From NCBI RefSeq assembly GCF_014204985.1, contig NZ_JACHMP010000001.1, positions 3,038,001 to 3,102,000 of the forward strand: a DNA stretch of 64,000 nt, in the 5' to 3' direction. A program made the translations under genes and the position numbers. The notes beneath the pieces were generated by a model that saw only the letters and a list, made by a program, of their open reading frames with translations, was not told the DNA's origin and did no database searches. Of this stretch, positions 18,757-27,406 are shown piece by piece (positions within the stretch are counted from its first letter, which is position 1; every line of letters begins with the position of its first letter). The stretch comes from Streptosporangium becharense. Lineage in GTDB: Bacteria; Actinomycetota; Actinomycetes; Streptosporangiales; Streptosporangiaceae.

Positions 18757-19901
18757 CGGTCCGTCTCCTCTCCGTCGGTCTCCACGTGCTTCACCCGCTC
18801 CACCGGCTCTGCGTCGGTCTCCACGCGCTCGGCCCGCTCCAGTACCTCTGCGTCGGTCTCCACGCGCTTGATCAGGTCGCGCAGCGCGTCGTTCACCGTG
18901 GCCGGCCGCTCCAGCTGGACCAGGTGCGAGCTGGCGGGCACCTCGATGAAGTGGGCCCCCGGCAGCGCCGCCGCCATCGCCCTGCTGTGCTCGACGGGGG
19001 TCAGCCAGTCCTTGTCCCCGACCATGATCGAGGTGGGTACGGGGTCCAGCACGGCGAGCGCACCCAGCTTGTCGTGCGACATCAGCGCCGGGTAGAACTC
19101 GGCGATCACCTCGAACGGGGTGGAGCGGATCATCGACTCGACGAAGTCGACGACCGTGGGGCTGACGTTCCTGGCGTCGCCGAAACCCAGGTGACGCAGG
19201 GCGAGGAAGGCCACGTCGTTGCCGACCTGACGCCCCTTGTCGACCAGGTTGCCGTTGCGCCGCAGGAGCGACACCGTGCCCGGGGTGACCTTGTGCACCG
19301 CCCTGGACAGCAGGGCGGGCAGGCCCAGGGAGATCTCGCCCAGCCTGCCGGTGGAGGTGGAGATCAGCGCGACCCCCCTGACCCGGTCACCGAACAGCTC
19401 GGGGTACCGCTCGGCCAGCGCCATGATCGTCATGCCGCCCATGGAGTGCCCGACGAGCACGCAGGGACCGGGCACCAGCGCTTCGAGCACCTCGGCCAGG
19501 TCGTCGCCGAGCCGGTCGATCGTGCAGTCTCCGGGGGTCGCCCGCGGCGAACGCCCGTGGGAGCGCTGGTCCCACAGGACGAGACTGTGGGAGTCGCCCA
19601 GGTCGCGCCGCTGGTAGTGCCAGGAGTCGAGGTTGAGGGTGTAGCCGTGGCAGAACACCACCGTCAGCGGCGCGTCCTGCCGGCCGTCCACCTCGGCGTA
19701 CAGGGACACCCCGTCGGAGGTGGTGACGGTCGTGGGGCGGCCGCGCAGCTCGCCGAACGGCTCACCGGCCTCCAGGTCGGGGCGGAGCCTGATGCGGCCG
19801 ACGGCGTACCGCTTGGCGAGCGCCGCGGCGGCCACCCCCGCGGACGCGACGCCGACCACCGCTCCCGCGATTCCGGCCCTGCGCCGTCCGGTACTGCTCA
19901 T
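18753..19901 (-). CDS. Membrane-anchored alpha/beta hydrolase
   Basis: A 382-residue hydrolase with an N-terminal hydrophobic segment (about 10-30) suggesting membrane attachment or secretion. The alpha/beta fold shows FCHGYTLNLDSW (oxyanion region), the nucleophile elbow GHSMGG, and a late acid/His pair (GDKDWLTP and SSHLVQLE). The C-terminus ends in a 13-residue repeat (RVETDAE(V/P)(L/V)ER..) nearly three times. ATG 19901 is used; a GTG at 19925 overlapping the alr stop (GTGA) is the alternative. Substrate unknown. It belongs to the nnr-alr-hydrolase-tsaE run, the same place where mycobacteria carry a hydrolase next to alr. Confidence 0.88.
   Translation of the reverse strand: MSSTGRRRAGIAGAVVGVASAGVAAAALAKRYAVGRIRLRPDLEAGEPFGELRGRPTTVTTSDGVSLYAEVDGRQDAPLTVVFCHGYTLNLDSWHYQRRDLGDSHSLVLWDQRSHGRSPRATPGDCTIDRLGDDLAEVLEALVPGPCVLVGHSMGGMTIMALAERYPELFGDRVRGVALISTSTGRLGEISLGLPALLSRAVHKVTPGTVSLLRRNGNLVDKGRQVGNDVAFLALRHLGFGDARNVSPTVVDFVESMIRSTPFEVIAEFYPALMSHDKLGALAVLDPVPTSIMVGDKDWLTPVEHSRAMAAALPGAHFIEVPASSHLVQLERPATVNDALRDLIKRVETDAEVLERAERVETDAEPVERVKHVETDGEETDR
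18756..18866 (-). repeat. 39-bp tandem repeat inside the hydrolase gene (2.8 copies)
   Basis: The string CGTCGGTCTCCACG recurs at 18773, 18812 and 18851, exact period 39. It encodes three copies of an acidic/basic 13-residue unit at the hydrolase C-terminus. The frame is kept, so the protein tail length could vary between strains. Confidence 0.85.
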
Positions 19902-19921
19902 ACGCCCCCCTGAACGTCCTC

Positions 19922-21049
19922 TCACCGGTAAACGCGCGGGACCCGCGAACCGATCCTGGTCACGATCTCATGCGTTATCGTGCCGAGGGAATCGGCCCAC
20001 TCCTGGAGGGTCGGCTCGCCCCGCGAGCCGTCACCGAAGAGGATCACCTCGTCGCCCTCCGCCAGCGGGTCGTCCCCCACGTCGATCATGAACTGGTCCA
20101 TGCAGACCCGTCCCGCGATCCGCCGCCGGCGACCGGCCGCCAGCACCTCCGCCCGGTTGGTGGCGTGCCGCAGGATCCCGTCCGCGTACCCCAGCGGGAC
20201 GAGGCCGAGCGTGCTCTCCCGGTCGGTGACGTACAGGTGCCCGTAGGAGACCCCGGAGCCCGCGGGCACCCGCTTGACCAGCGCGATCCGCGCGACCAGG
20301 GTCATCGCGGGCCGGAGCCCGAAGTCGCCGAGCTCGGGCACGGGACTGAGCCCGAAGATCGCGACCCCCGGCCGGACCATGTCGTAGCGGGCCTGCGGCA
20401 GCGTCAGGGTCGCCGCCGAGTTGGCGATGTGCCGGATGACGTGGGAGCCGCCGGCGCCCGCCTTCTCGGCGATGGCCAGCGCCTCGTCGAAGGCCGCCAG
20501 TTGGAGCGTGACGGACGGGTGGCCCGGGATGTCGGCGCAGGCGAAGTGGGACCAGAGCCCGACGATCTCGATCGTGCCCTCGGCCTGCCTGGCCAACGCC
20601 CTGTCGAGCACCGCCGACCAGTCGTCCGGGGTGGCGCCGCCGCGCGACAGGCCGGTGTCGACCTTCAGGTGCACCCCGGCGGTCGCGCCGGCGCGGGCCG
20701 CGGCGTCGGCGATCTCGTCGACCCGCTGGGACGAGGCCGCCGAGAGCTCGATGCCGCGCTCGACCGCCTGCTCCAGCGGCTCGCCCGGCGGGATGATCCA
20801 CGCCAGGATCGGCGCGGTGACGCCCTGCTCGCGCAGCGACAGGGCCTCCCGGACGTAGGCGGTGCCGAGCCGCCCGGCTCCGCCCTCAAGGCAGGCCCGC
20901 GCGGCGGGGACCAGCCCGTGCCCGTAGGCGTCGGCCTTGACCGCGGCCATCATCTCGGCTCCGCCGGCGTGGCCGCCGAGCAGCGCGATGTTCTCTCGGA
21001 TCGCCGACAGGTCCACCCGCGCCTCGGCCGGTGTCATCGGGAAATTCAT
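19922..21049 (-). CDS. alr: Alanine racemase
   Basis: A 375-residue PLP enzyme interconverting L- and D-alanine for peptidoglycan. The PLP lysine is Lys38 in AVKADAYGHG, the second catalytic residue is the Tyr of GSGVSYGHLY, and the C-terminal barrel has GRVCMDQFMIDVG. The ATG start overlaps the nnr stop (ATGA). An internal ATG four codons later is possible. The long upstream open frame is the shadow of nnr. Confidence 0.97.
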   Translation of the reverse strand: MNFPMTPAEARVDLSAIRENIALLGGHAGGAEMMAAVKADAYGHGLVPAARACLEGGAGRLGTAYVREALSLREQGVTAPILAWIIPPGEPLEQAVERGIELSAASSQRVDEIADAAARAGATAGVHLKVDTGLSRGGATPDDWSAVLDRALARQAEGTIEIVGLWSHFACADIPGHPSVTLQLAAFDEALAIAEKAGAGGSHVIRHIANSAATLTLPQARYDMVRPGVAIFGLSPVPELGDFGLRPAMTLVARIALVKRVPAGSGVSYGHLYVTDRESTLGLVPLGYADGILRHATNRAEVLAAGRRRRIAGRVCMDQFMIDVGDDPLAEGDEVILFGDGSRGEPTLQEWADSLGTITHEIVTRIGSRVPRVYR

Positions 21050-22605
21050 TTTTCCAGTCTGGCAGCTCGGCCGTCCCGCCGAAGCCGGTTCATCACCGCC
21101 CGGACGGCGCCGGGCAGGGCCTCCACGACGTCCCCGGCCGCCAACGGGCCCTCCTGACCGGCGATCCCGTGCAGGTGGGCGGCGCAGGAGGCCGCGTCGT
21201 ACCCGGACAGGCCGCCGGCCAGCAGCGCACCCGCCAGACCGGCCAGCACGTCGCCGGTGCCGCCGGTGGCGAGCCACGGGGCACCGGTGAGGTTGATCAC
21301 GACCGGGCGGCCCTCCTCGGCGACCAGCGTGGTGGAGCCCTTGAGCAGCACGGTCACCCCCAGCTCCGCCGCCGCCCGCCGCGCGTGCTCCAGTCGCCGC
21401 GCCTCGATCCGCTCCCGCGGCACGCCCAGCAGCCGGGAGAGCTCACCCGCGTGCGGGGTGATCAGTACGGGTGCCGTGCGGCGGAGCAGTGTCCTGTCCT
21501 CGGCCAGCAGGGTCAGCCCGTCGGCGTCGACGAGGACCGGCACGTCACCGTCCAGCACCGACCTGGCGACGGCGTGGGCCTCCTGGCCGGTGCCGAGCCC
21601 CGGGCCGAGGACCCACGCCTGCACGCGGCCCACCTCCTCGACCCCCTGGCCCGGCGTGAGCGTGGTGATGACGGCCTCCGGCCAGCGCGCCCGCACCCGG
21701 GCCGCGGGCGCGGCGGTCCCGGCGTAGCGGACCATGCCCACCCCGCCCCGCAACGCCCCGCCCACGGCGAGGACCGCGGCGCCGGTGTAGCGCTCGCTCC
21801 CGGCGGCGATCCCGACGACACCCCGCCGGTACTTGTCGGCGGAGGCGTCCGGCACGGGCAGCAGCGCGGCCACGTCGGCGTCGGCCGGGGCGACGGCCCC
21901 GGGCTCCGGCAGGTGGGGGCCGAGCCCGATGTCGACGAGCCGGGCCCGGCCCGCGTACCCGGCGCCGGGATCGACGAGCAGGCCGATCTTCCAGGCACCG
22001 AAGGTGACGGTGACGTCCGCGCGCACCGCCGGACCCTCGACCCGGCCACTGCTCGCATCCACCCCGCTCGGCACGTCCACCGCGACGACCCGGCCTGGCG
22101 CGTCGCCCGCCAGGGCCGCCAGGGTCGCGTACGGCTCCCGTAGCGCACCCGCCCCGCCGATCCCGACGAGGCCGTCCACGACGAGGCCGGCCGCCCGGAT
22201 CAGCCGCCCGGCCGCCTCGGGCACCGCGGAACCGCCCGGGGCAGTCCCGGAGGCCGCCTGACCGCCCCCCTCCGGGCTCCCCGCCGCCCGCCCGAGGTCC
22301 GTCACCCGGCCACCCGCGCGGCGCAGGGCGTCCAGACCACCGGCGTGGACGCGGGGACCGGCGAGGATCGCGTCGACCCTGGCGCCCCTGTCCGCGAGCC
22401 GGGCCCCGGCGTACAGGGCGTCGCCGCCGTTGTCGCCGCCGCCGACGAGCAGCACGACGCGGGAGCCGTAGACCGTGCCGAGCATCCCGGCACAGGTGAC
22501 GGCGAGCCCGGTGGCCGCCCGTTCCATCAGGGTGCCCTCGGGCAGCGTCGCCATCAGCGCCGCCTCGGCCGCCCTGATCTGGTCAGAGGTGTACGCGGTC
22601 CGCAT
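21046..22605 (-). CDS. nnr: Bifunctional NAD(P)HX epimerase/dehydratase
   Basis: A 519-residue repair enzyme. The N-terminal YjeF epimerase half has GGGDNGGDAL (about 55-64), and the C-terminal ADP/ATP-dependent dehydratase half has the ribokinase-like GGTGDVLAGLAGALLAGG. It restores hydrated NADH/NADPH. GGGAGG lies directly before the ATG, and acpS ends 10 nt upstream, so acpS-nnr-alr-hydrolase-tsaE forms one run. Confidence 0.96.
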   Translation of the reverse strand: MRTAYTSDQIRAAEAALMATLPEGTLMERAATGLAVTCAGMLGTVYGSRVVLLVGGGDNGGDALYAGARLADRGARVDAILAGPRVHAGGLDALRRAGGRVTDLGRAAGSPEGGGQAASGTAPGGSAVPEAAGRLIRAAGLVVDGLVGIGGAGALREPYATLAALAGDAPGRVVAVDVPSGVDASSGRVEGPAVRADVTVTFGAWKIGLLVDPGAGYAGRARLVDIGLGPHLPEPGAVAPADADVAALLPVPDASADKYRRGVVGIAAGSERYTGAAVLAVGGALRGGVGMVRYAGTAAPAARVRARWPEAVITTLTPGQGVEEVGRVQAWVLGPGLGTGQEAHAVARSVLDGDVPVLVDADGLTLLAEDRTLLRRTAPVLITPHAGELSRLLGVPRERIEARRLEHARRAAAELGVTVLLKGSTTLVAEEGRPVVINLTGAPWLATGGTGDVLAGLAGALLAGGLSGYDAASCAAHLHGIAGQEGPLAAGDVVEALPGAVRAVMNRLRRDGRAARLEK

Positions 22606-22615
22606 CCTCCCGAAT

Positions 22616-22966
22616 CTAGCCCTCGGCGATCACGTAGGCGATCGCGACGCCCCCGTCATGGGTCAGCGAGATGTGCCACCGGACGACGCCCAGCTCCCGC
22701 GCCACGTCCGCGGCCCGGCCGTCCAGGTGCAGTTCGGGGCGCCCGTGAGCGCCGACACGCACCTCGGCGTCCAGGTGCCGCAGGCCCGGGGGCACGCCGA
22801 GGGCCTTGGCGACGGCTTCCTTGGCCGCGAACCTCGCGGCCAGCGACTCGGTCGCCAGCACGCCCTCCGCCTCGGTGAACAGCCGTGCCCGCAGCGCGGG
22901 CGTCCGCGTCAGCGTCGCCTCGAACCTGGCCACGTCGACCACGTCGACGCCGATCCCCACGATCAT
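22616..22966 (-). CDS. acpS: Holo-[acyl-carrier-protein] synthase
   Basis: A 116-residue phosphopantetheinyl transferase that activates acyl carrier protein using CoA. The family signatures [25 protein letters not shown] and HISLTHDGG are present. It starts with ATG preceded by TAACCT and a G-run, so it may be leaderless. First gene of the run through nnr and alr to tsaE. Confidence 0.96.
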   Translation of the reverse strand: MIVGIGVDVVDVARFEATLTRTPALRARLFTEAEGVLATESLAARFAAKEAVAKALGVPPGLRHLDAEVRVGAHGRPELHLDGRAADVARELGVVRWHISLTHDGGVAIAYVIAEG

Positions 22967-22972
22967 CCCCCC

Positions 22973-22978
22973 AGGTTA
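22973..22978 (-). promoter_or_regulatory. Probable -10 (TAACCT) of acpS
   Basis: On the minus strand TAACCT ends 6 nt before the acpS ATG, with GGGGGG in between. Spacing suits a leaderless start. Confidence 0.4.
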
Positions 22979-23111
22979 GGGCGTGCTCCGGCCGGAGACG
23001 TCCGCGCCGCCGGGCCCGCCCCGTGACCGTCCCGCCCGGCCCTTCGGGGCCCGCCCCGCCCGGACCTTCCATCACGAGAAGACGCCCGCACCGTCGGGGC
23101 CCGCCTCCGGG

Positions 23112-24956
23112 TCACTCCACGGTGACCGACTTGGCCAGGTTCCGCGGCTGGTCGACGTCGTGCCCCTTGGCCGTGGCCAGCTCGCACGCGAAGACCTGGA
23201 GCGGCACCGTCGCGACCAGCGGTTGCAGCAGGGTCGGCACGACCGGGACGCGGATCAGCGTGTCGGCATACGGCTCCACCGCCGTGTCGCCCTCCTCGGC
23301 GACGACCACGGTCCTGGCGCCCCTGGCCCGGATCTCCTGGATGTTGGAGACGATCTTGTCGTGGAGCACGCGCTGCCCCGCCGGGGACGGCACCACGACC
23401 ACCACCGGGAGCCCCTCCTCGATGAGCGCGATGGGGCCGTGCTTGAGCTCTCCGGCCGCGAAGCCCTCGGCGTGCATGTAGGCCAGCTCCTTGAGCTTCA
23501 GCGCGCCTTCCAGCGCGACGGGGAAGCCCACGTGCCGGCCGAGGAAGAGCACGCACCGCTCGTCCGCCAGCGACCTGGCCAGCGCGCGGACCGGCTCCAT
23601 CGTCGCGAGGACCTCGCGCACCTTGGACGGCGTCTCCGCCAGCCAGCCGATGATCTCGGAGATCTCGTCGCCGAACTTGGTCCCCCGGACCTGGGCGAGG
23701 TAGAGCGCCACGAGATAGCAGGCCACCAGCTGGGTCAGGAACGCCTTGGTCGAGGCGACGGCGACCTCCGGGCCCGCGTGGGTGTAGAGGACGGCGTCGG
23801 ACTCCCGGGAGATCGTGGAGCCGTTCACGTTGCACACGGCGAGCACCCGCGACCGCTGCTCCCGCGCGTGCCGGACCGCCATGAGGGTGTCCATCGTCTC
23901 CCCGGACTGGCTGATGACGAGGACCAGCGTGTCGCGGGTGAGGATCGGGTCGCGGTAACGGAACTCGCTGGCCAGCTCGACCTCGCACGGCAGTCCGGCC
24001 CAGTGCTCGATGGCGTACTTGGCGATGAGCCCCGCGTGGTACGAGGTCCCGCACGCGACCACGATGATCTTGCTGATGTCGCGGAGCTCCTGGTCGGACA
24101 GGCGCATCTCGTCCAGCGTCAGCATGCCGTCCGGCCCGACCCTCCCCAGGAGCGTGTCGCCCACCGCCTGGGGCTGCTCGGCGATCTCCTTGAGCATGAA
24201 GTAGTCGTGGCCGCCCTTCTCCGCGGCGGAGGCGTCCCAGTCGACGTGGTAGTCGCGCGTCCCGGCCGGGGCTCCGGAGAAGTCGGTGATCGTGACCCCG
24301 GAGGGACGCAGCTCGACCACCTGGTCCTGCCCCAGCTCGACCGCGTCGCGCGTGTAGGCGATGAACGCCGCCACGTCCGAGCCGAGGAAGTTCTCCCCGT
24401 CCCCCCGCCCGACCACCAGCGGCGAGTTGCGCCGCGCTCCGACCACCACGCCCGGCTCGTCCACCGAGACGGCCAGCAGCGTGAAGGCCCCCTCCAGCCT
24501 CCGGCAGACCCGGCGCATCGCCTCCGCCAGGCCGTCGGCGGCGAACTCCTCCAGCAGGTGCGCCACCACCTCCGTGTCGGTCTCGGAGAGCAGCTTGTGC
24601 CCCTCGCCCTCCAGTTCGGCCCGGAGCACGGCGAAGTTCTCGATGATCCCGTTGTGGATGACCGCGATGCGCTCCCGGCAGTCGGTGTGCGGGTGGGCGT
24701 TGCGGTCGGTGGGGGCACCGTGGGTGGCCCACCGGGTGTGCCCGATCCCGGTCGTCGCCCGCGGTGCCGGCCGCCCGGCCAGCGCGGAACGCAGGTTGGC
24801 CAGTTTGCCGGCCCGTTTCTCCACCGTCAGCGCGCCACCGTCCCCGACCAGGGCGATCCCGGCTGAGTCGTACCCCCGGTACTCCAGCCGCCCCAGACCC
24901 TCGACGGCCACCTCCAACGCCGGCCGTCGTCCCGCGTACCCCACGATCCCGCACAT
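23112..24956 (-). CDS. glmS: Glutamine-fructose-6-phosphate aminotransferase
   Basis: A 614-residue enzyme making glucosamine-6-phosphate, the first step to UDP-GlcNAc for peptidoglycan. Cys2 of MCGIVGYAG is the glutaminase nucleophile. The N-terminal amidotransferase domain (HTRWATHG) is followed by two SIS isomerase domains (CGTSYHAG; SQSGETMDT; GRHVGFP), and the C-terminus ends in the family tail KSVTVE. Divergent from coaA. No glmS ribozyme was recognised, but the leader contains a long dyad. The pathway continues with glmM further right. Confidence 0.98.
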   Translation of the reverse strand: MCGIVGYAGRRPALEVAVEGLGRLEYRGYDSAGIALVGDGGALTVEKRAGKLANLRSALAGRPAPRATTGIGHTRWATHGAPTDRNAHPHTDCRERIAVIHNGIIENFAVLRAELEGEGHKLLSETDTEVVAHLLEEFAADGLAEAMRRVCRRLEGAFTLLAVSVDEPGVVVGARRNSPLVVGRGDGENFLGSDVAAFIAYTRDAVELGQDQVVELRPSGVTITDFSGAPAGTRDYHVDWDASAAEKGGHDYFMLKEIAEQPQAVGDTLLGRVGPDGMLTLDEMRLSDQELRDISKIIVVACGTSYHAGLIAKYAIEHWAGLPCEVELASEFRYRDPILTRDTLVLVISQSGETMDTLMAVRHAREQRSRVLAVCNVNGSTISRESDAVLYTHAGPEVAVASTKAFLTQLVACYLVALYLAQVRGTKFGDEISEIIGWLAETPSKVREVLATMEPVRALARSLADERCVLFLGRHVGFPVALEGALKLKELAYMHAEGFAAGELKHGPIALIEEGLPVVVVVPSPAGQRVLHDKIVSNIQEIRARGARTVVVAEEGDTAVEPYADTLIRVPVVPTLLQPLVATVPLQVFACELATAKGHDVDQPRNLAKSVTVE

Positions 24957-24995
24957 GGCCTACCCCCTTCTCCCCCTGAGAGATCGACCGCCGAG

Positions 24996-25061
24996 CCTAT
25001 GGAGAACCTCCCTCGCAATCCAAGAATCCTGCCCGAGATCGGGCAGAGGGAGGCCCATAGG
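24996..25061. promoter_or_regulatory. Nested dyad between glmS and coaA
   Basis: Three concentric inverted repeats: CCTATGG (24996-25002) with CCATAGG (25055-25061); CCTCCCT (25007-25013) with AGGGAGG (25047-25053); CTGCCCGA (25029-25036) with TCGGGCAG (25039-25046). It begins 40 nt upstream of the glmS start and ends 35 nt before coaA. It could be a folded glmS leader or a multi-part operator. Confidence 0.65.
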
Positions 25062-25082
25062 GAAGCGAGACGGAGCGATCAG

Positions 25083-25088
25083 TAGGCT
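25083..25088 (+). promoter_or_regulatory. Probable leaderless -10 (TAGGCT) of coaA
   Basis: TAGGCT ends 8 nt before the coaA ATG; no ribosome-binding site is present between them. Confidence 0.5.
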
Positions 25089-25096
25089 TCGGGACT

Positions 25097-26032
25097 ATGG
25101 CCAACGGTTTGGACACCGCGACACCGTACGTGCAGCTCAGCCGAGCGGAATGGAGCGACCTCCGCAAGAGCACCCCCCTCACGCTCACCGCGGACGAGCT
25201 CGAAGAGCTGCGCGGCGTCGACGACCCCATCGACCTGGCCGAGGTCACCGACATCTACCTGCCGCTCACCCGGCTGCTCAACCTGCACTTCACCGGAGCC
25301 AGGCAGCGCAGCGCGGCGCTCAACACCTTCCTCGGGGCGAGCAGGCGCCCAGCGCCGTACATCCTCGGCATCGCCGGGAGCGTCGCGGTCGGCAAGTCGA
25401 CCACCGCCCGGCTGCTGCACACCCTGCTGGCCCGCTGGCCCGAGCACCCCCGGGTCGACCTGGTGACCACCGACAGCTTCCTGTACCCGAACGCGGTCCT
25501 CACCGAACGCGACATCATGCACCGCAAGGGCTTCCCCGAAAGCTACGACCGGCGGGCCCTGGTCAGGTTCGTCGCCGACGTCAAGGCGGGCACCCCCGAG
25601 GTGACGGCTCCCGTCTACAGCCATCTGGAGTACGACATCGTGCCCGGCGCGACCCAGACCGTGCGCCGGCCCGACATCCTCATCGTCGAGGGCCTGAACG
25701 TCCTGCAACCCGCCCCGCCCACCTCGCTCGCGGTCAACGACTACTTCGACTTCTCCATCTACGTGGACGCCAAGGTCGAGCACATCCGTCACTGGTACGT
25801 GGACCGCTTCCACAAGCTGCGGCGGACGGCCTTCGAGGACCCGAAGTCCTACTTCAGGCACCTGGCCGAACTGTCGGAGGAGGAGGCGACCGAGTTCGCC
25901 AGGAACGTCTGGCGCGACATCAACGAGCGCAACCTCGTGGAGAACATCTCCCCGACCCGGGGCCGGGCCGACCTGGTGCTGCACAAAGGGCACGACCACT
26001 CCATCAGGCGGGTGCGGCTGCGCCGCATCTGA
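25097..26032 (+). CDS. coaA: Type I pantothenate kinase
   Basis: A 311-residue kinase phosphorylating pantothenate, the first step of coenzyme A synthesis. The P-loop [14 protein letters not shown], the [10 protein letters not shown] segment and DFSIYVDA match the CoaA family. Size is normal. Probably leaderless. CoA made here supplies AcpS, encoded nearby. Confidence 0.97.
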   Translation: MANGLDTATPYVQLSRAEWSDLRKSTPLTLTADELEELRGVDDPIDLAEVTDIYLPLTRLLNLHFTGARQRSAALNTFLGASRRPAPYILGIAGSVAVGKSTTARLLHTLLARWPEHPRVDLVTTDSFLYPNAVLTERDIMHRKGFPESYDRRALVRFVADVKAGTPEVTAPVYSHLEYDIVPGATQTVRRPDILIVEGLNVLQPAPPTSLAVNDYFDFSIYVDAKVEHIRHWYVDRFHKLRRTAFEDPKSYFRHLAELSEEEATEFARNVWRDINERNLVENISPTRGRADLVLHKGHDHSIRRVRLRRI

Positions 26033-26055
26033 CCCGGGGCCGCCCCACCGCGCCG

Positions 26056-26163
26056 GTGCGGGCCGTGGTGCCGGTGCGAACCGTGGGACCGACGCGGGCC
26101 GTGGGACCGATGCGGACCGCGGGACCGATGCGGACCGCGGGACCGATACGAGCTGCGGTGCCG
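26056..26163. repeat. Six tandem copies of an 18-bp unit
   Basis: Six consecutive 18-bp units (consensus ATGCGGACCGYGGGACCG) follow coaA; units four and five are identical, and the others diverge at 2-6 positions. A partial seventh unit may follow. The unit lies outside any supportable gene. The reverse strand would read as Arg/His/Gly/Pro hexapeptides, but codon bias gives no support. Confidence 0.85.
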
Positions 26164-26227
26164 GTGCGAGCGCGGCGCGGGCCACGGGCCCTGGGCAGGT
26201 GCGGTGCCGGGAACCCCGTCCAAGACC

Positions 26228-26233
26228 TAGGGT
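26228..26233 (+). promoter_or_regulatory. Probable leaderless -10 (TAGGGT) of the DUF389 gene
   Basis: TAGGGT ends 7 nt before the GTG start at 26241. Confidence 0.45.
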
Positions 26234-26240
26234 GGGCGGC

Positions 26241-27185
26241 GTGCTGCATCTACGCGTGATCAGCCCGGCGGAGCTGTCCGACGACGTGCTCAAGACGATC
26301 GACCAGTGCCTCGGCGTCGTCAACCTCGTCGTGCTGCCCGGCGCGGCGCGCTCCCCCGTCGGGGATCTGATCCAGTTCGACGTCGCGCGCGAGGCCGCCA
26401 ACGAGGTGATCGAGCGGCTCCAGGAGCTGGGGCTGCACGCGGACGGCTCGATCGCCGCCGAGGAGATCGACCTGTCGCTCTCCGAGGTGGCCGAGCGTGC
26501 CCAGGAGGAGGCCCCCGGCGACGGTGACGACGCCGTGGTCTGGGCGGCGTTCGCCCAGCGGGTCGCCGACGACTCCCGGCTCACCTGGGCCTTCTTCGCC
26601 TTCCTGATGATCGCCACGCAGCTCGCCGCGGTCGGCGTGATCGTCAACTCGCCGATCCTGATCGTGGGGGCGATGGTGCTGGGTCCGGAGTTCGGCCCGA
26701 TCGCCGCCATCTGCTTCGGCCTGCTCCGCGCCGACTGGGGCCTGATCGGCCGCGCGCTGCGCGCTCTCGCCGTCGGTTTCGCCGTCGCGATCACGGTCAC
26801 CTTCGCCTGCGCTCTGGCCGCCCGGTGGCTCGGCTGGATCGACGTCGGTTCGCTGAACGAGCACAAGGAGATCGAGTTCATCGTCAAGCCCGACAAGTGG
26901 TCGTTCATCGTGGCGCTGTTCGCCGGGGCCGCCGGGGTGCTCTCGGTCACCGCGGGCAAGTCCTCGGCCCTGGTCGGCGTGTTCATCTCGGTGACCACGG
27001 TGCCGGCGGCCGGGTACTTCGCGGTCGCCGCGGCGCTGACCCGGTGGGAGGACATGGCCGGGTCGGTCACCCAGCTCGGGGTGAACATCGCGGGGATGAT
27101 CATCTCCGGCACGCTCGTCCTGCTCGTCCAGCGGACCTACTGGTCCCGGTTCGGCATGCGGCTTCCGGCGGCGGCGAAGAGGTGA
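26241..27185 (+). CDS. DUF389 domain integral membrane protein
   Basis: A 314-residue protein. The first 110 residues form a soluble domain (LHLRVISPAELSDDVLKTI), and the rest contains about six membrane segments with the DUF389 core (NSPILIVGAMVLGPEFGPIAA; GAAGVLSVTAGKSSALVGVFISVTTVPAAGY). The family is widespread in actinomycetes; function is not established. GTG start with only a weak ribosome-binding site; probably leaderless. It is monocistronic between repeats on both sides. Confidence 0.9.
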   Translation: MLHLRVISPAELSDDVLKTIDQCLGVVNLVVLPGAARSPVGDLIQFDVAREAANEVIERLQELGLHADGSIAAEEIDLSLSEVAERAQEEAPGDGDDAVVWAAFAQRVADDSRLTWAFFAFLMIATQLAAVGVIVNSPILIVGAMVLGPEFGPIAAICFGLLRADWGLIGRALRALAVGFAVAITVTFACALAARWLGWIDVGSLNEHKEIEFIVKPDKWSFIVALFAGAAGVLSVTAGKSSALVGVFISVTTVPAAGYFAVAAALTRWEDMAGSVTQLGVNIAGMIISGTLVLLVQRTYWSRFGMRLPAAAKR

Positions 27186-27194
27186 AGAGGTAGG

Positions 27195-27338
27195 TTCCGC
27201 GGAACCGGCCCCGCGGCACCTGAGGTCGGGCTCCACGGCCCCCGGAGAGGCGGCCCCGCGGAGCCCGCTCGCGAAACCGGAGAGGCGGCTCCGCGGAGCT
27301 CCACGGCCCCCGGAGAGGCGGGCTTCGCGGAACCGGCC
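27195..27338. repeat. GC-rich dispersed intergenic repeat
   Basis: A 23-bp block (CTCCACGGCCCCCGGAGAGG and three more bases) occurs at 27231-27253 and 27299-27321. A second block, TTCCGCGGAACCGGCC (27195-27210), returns as TTCGCGGAACCGGCC near 27324-27338. Together they fill most of the gap before the ABC operon. No coding bias is evident. Confidence 0.7.
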
Positions 27339-27394
27339 TTTCGGACGATGGCCGTCTCGTCCGGACGACGGAGGATTTCCCCTCCGCTGATGGA

Positions 27395-27400
27395 TAGTGT
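27395..27400 (+). promoter_or_regulatory. Probable leaderless -10 (TAGTGT) of the ABC operon
   Basis: TAGTGT ends 6 nt before the ATG at 27407; there is no ribosome-binding site in the gap. Confidence 0.45.
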
Positions 27401-27406
27401 CCGACC

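Noticed and set aside
22983-24866. 627-codon plus-strand frame over glmS
   Set aside because: Antisense to a complete glmS, without recognisable motifs.
24957-25096. glmS ribozyme
   Set aside because: The Firmicutes ribozyme core is not seen, and its length would not fit; only a nested dyad is present.
26056-26163. CRISPR array
   Set aside because: Units are 18 bp, contiguous and without spacers, and no cas genes are nearby.
25079-27112. 677-codon minus-strand frame over coaA, the 18-bp repeats and DUF389
   Set aside because: It spans two real genes and the repeat array; codon bias and similarity support the plus-strand genes.
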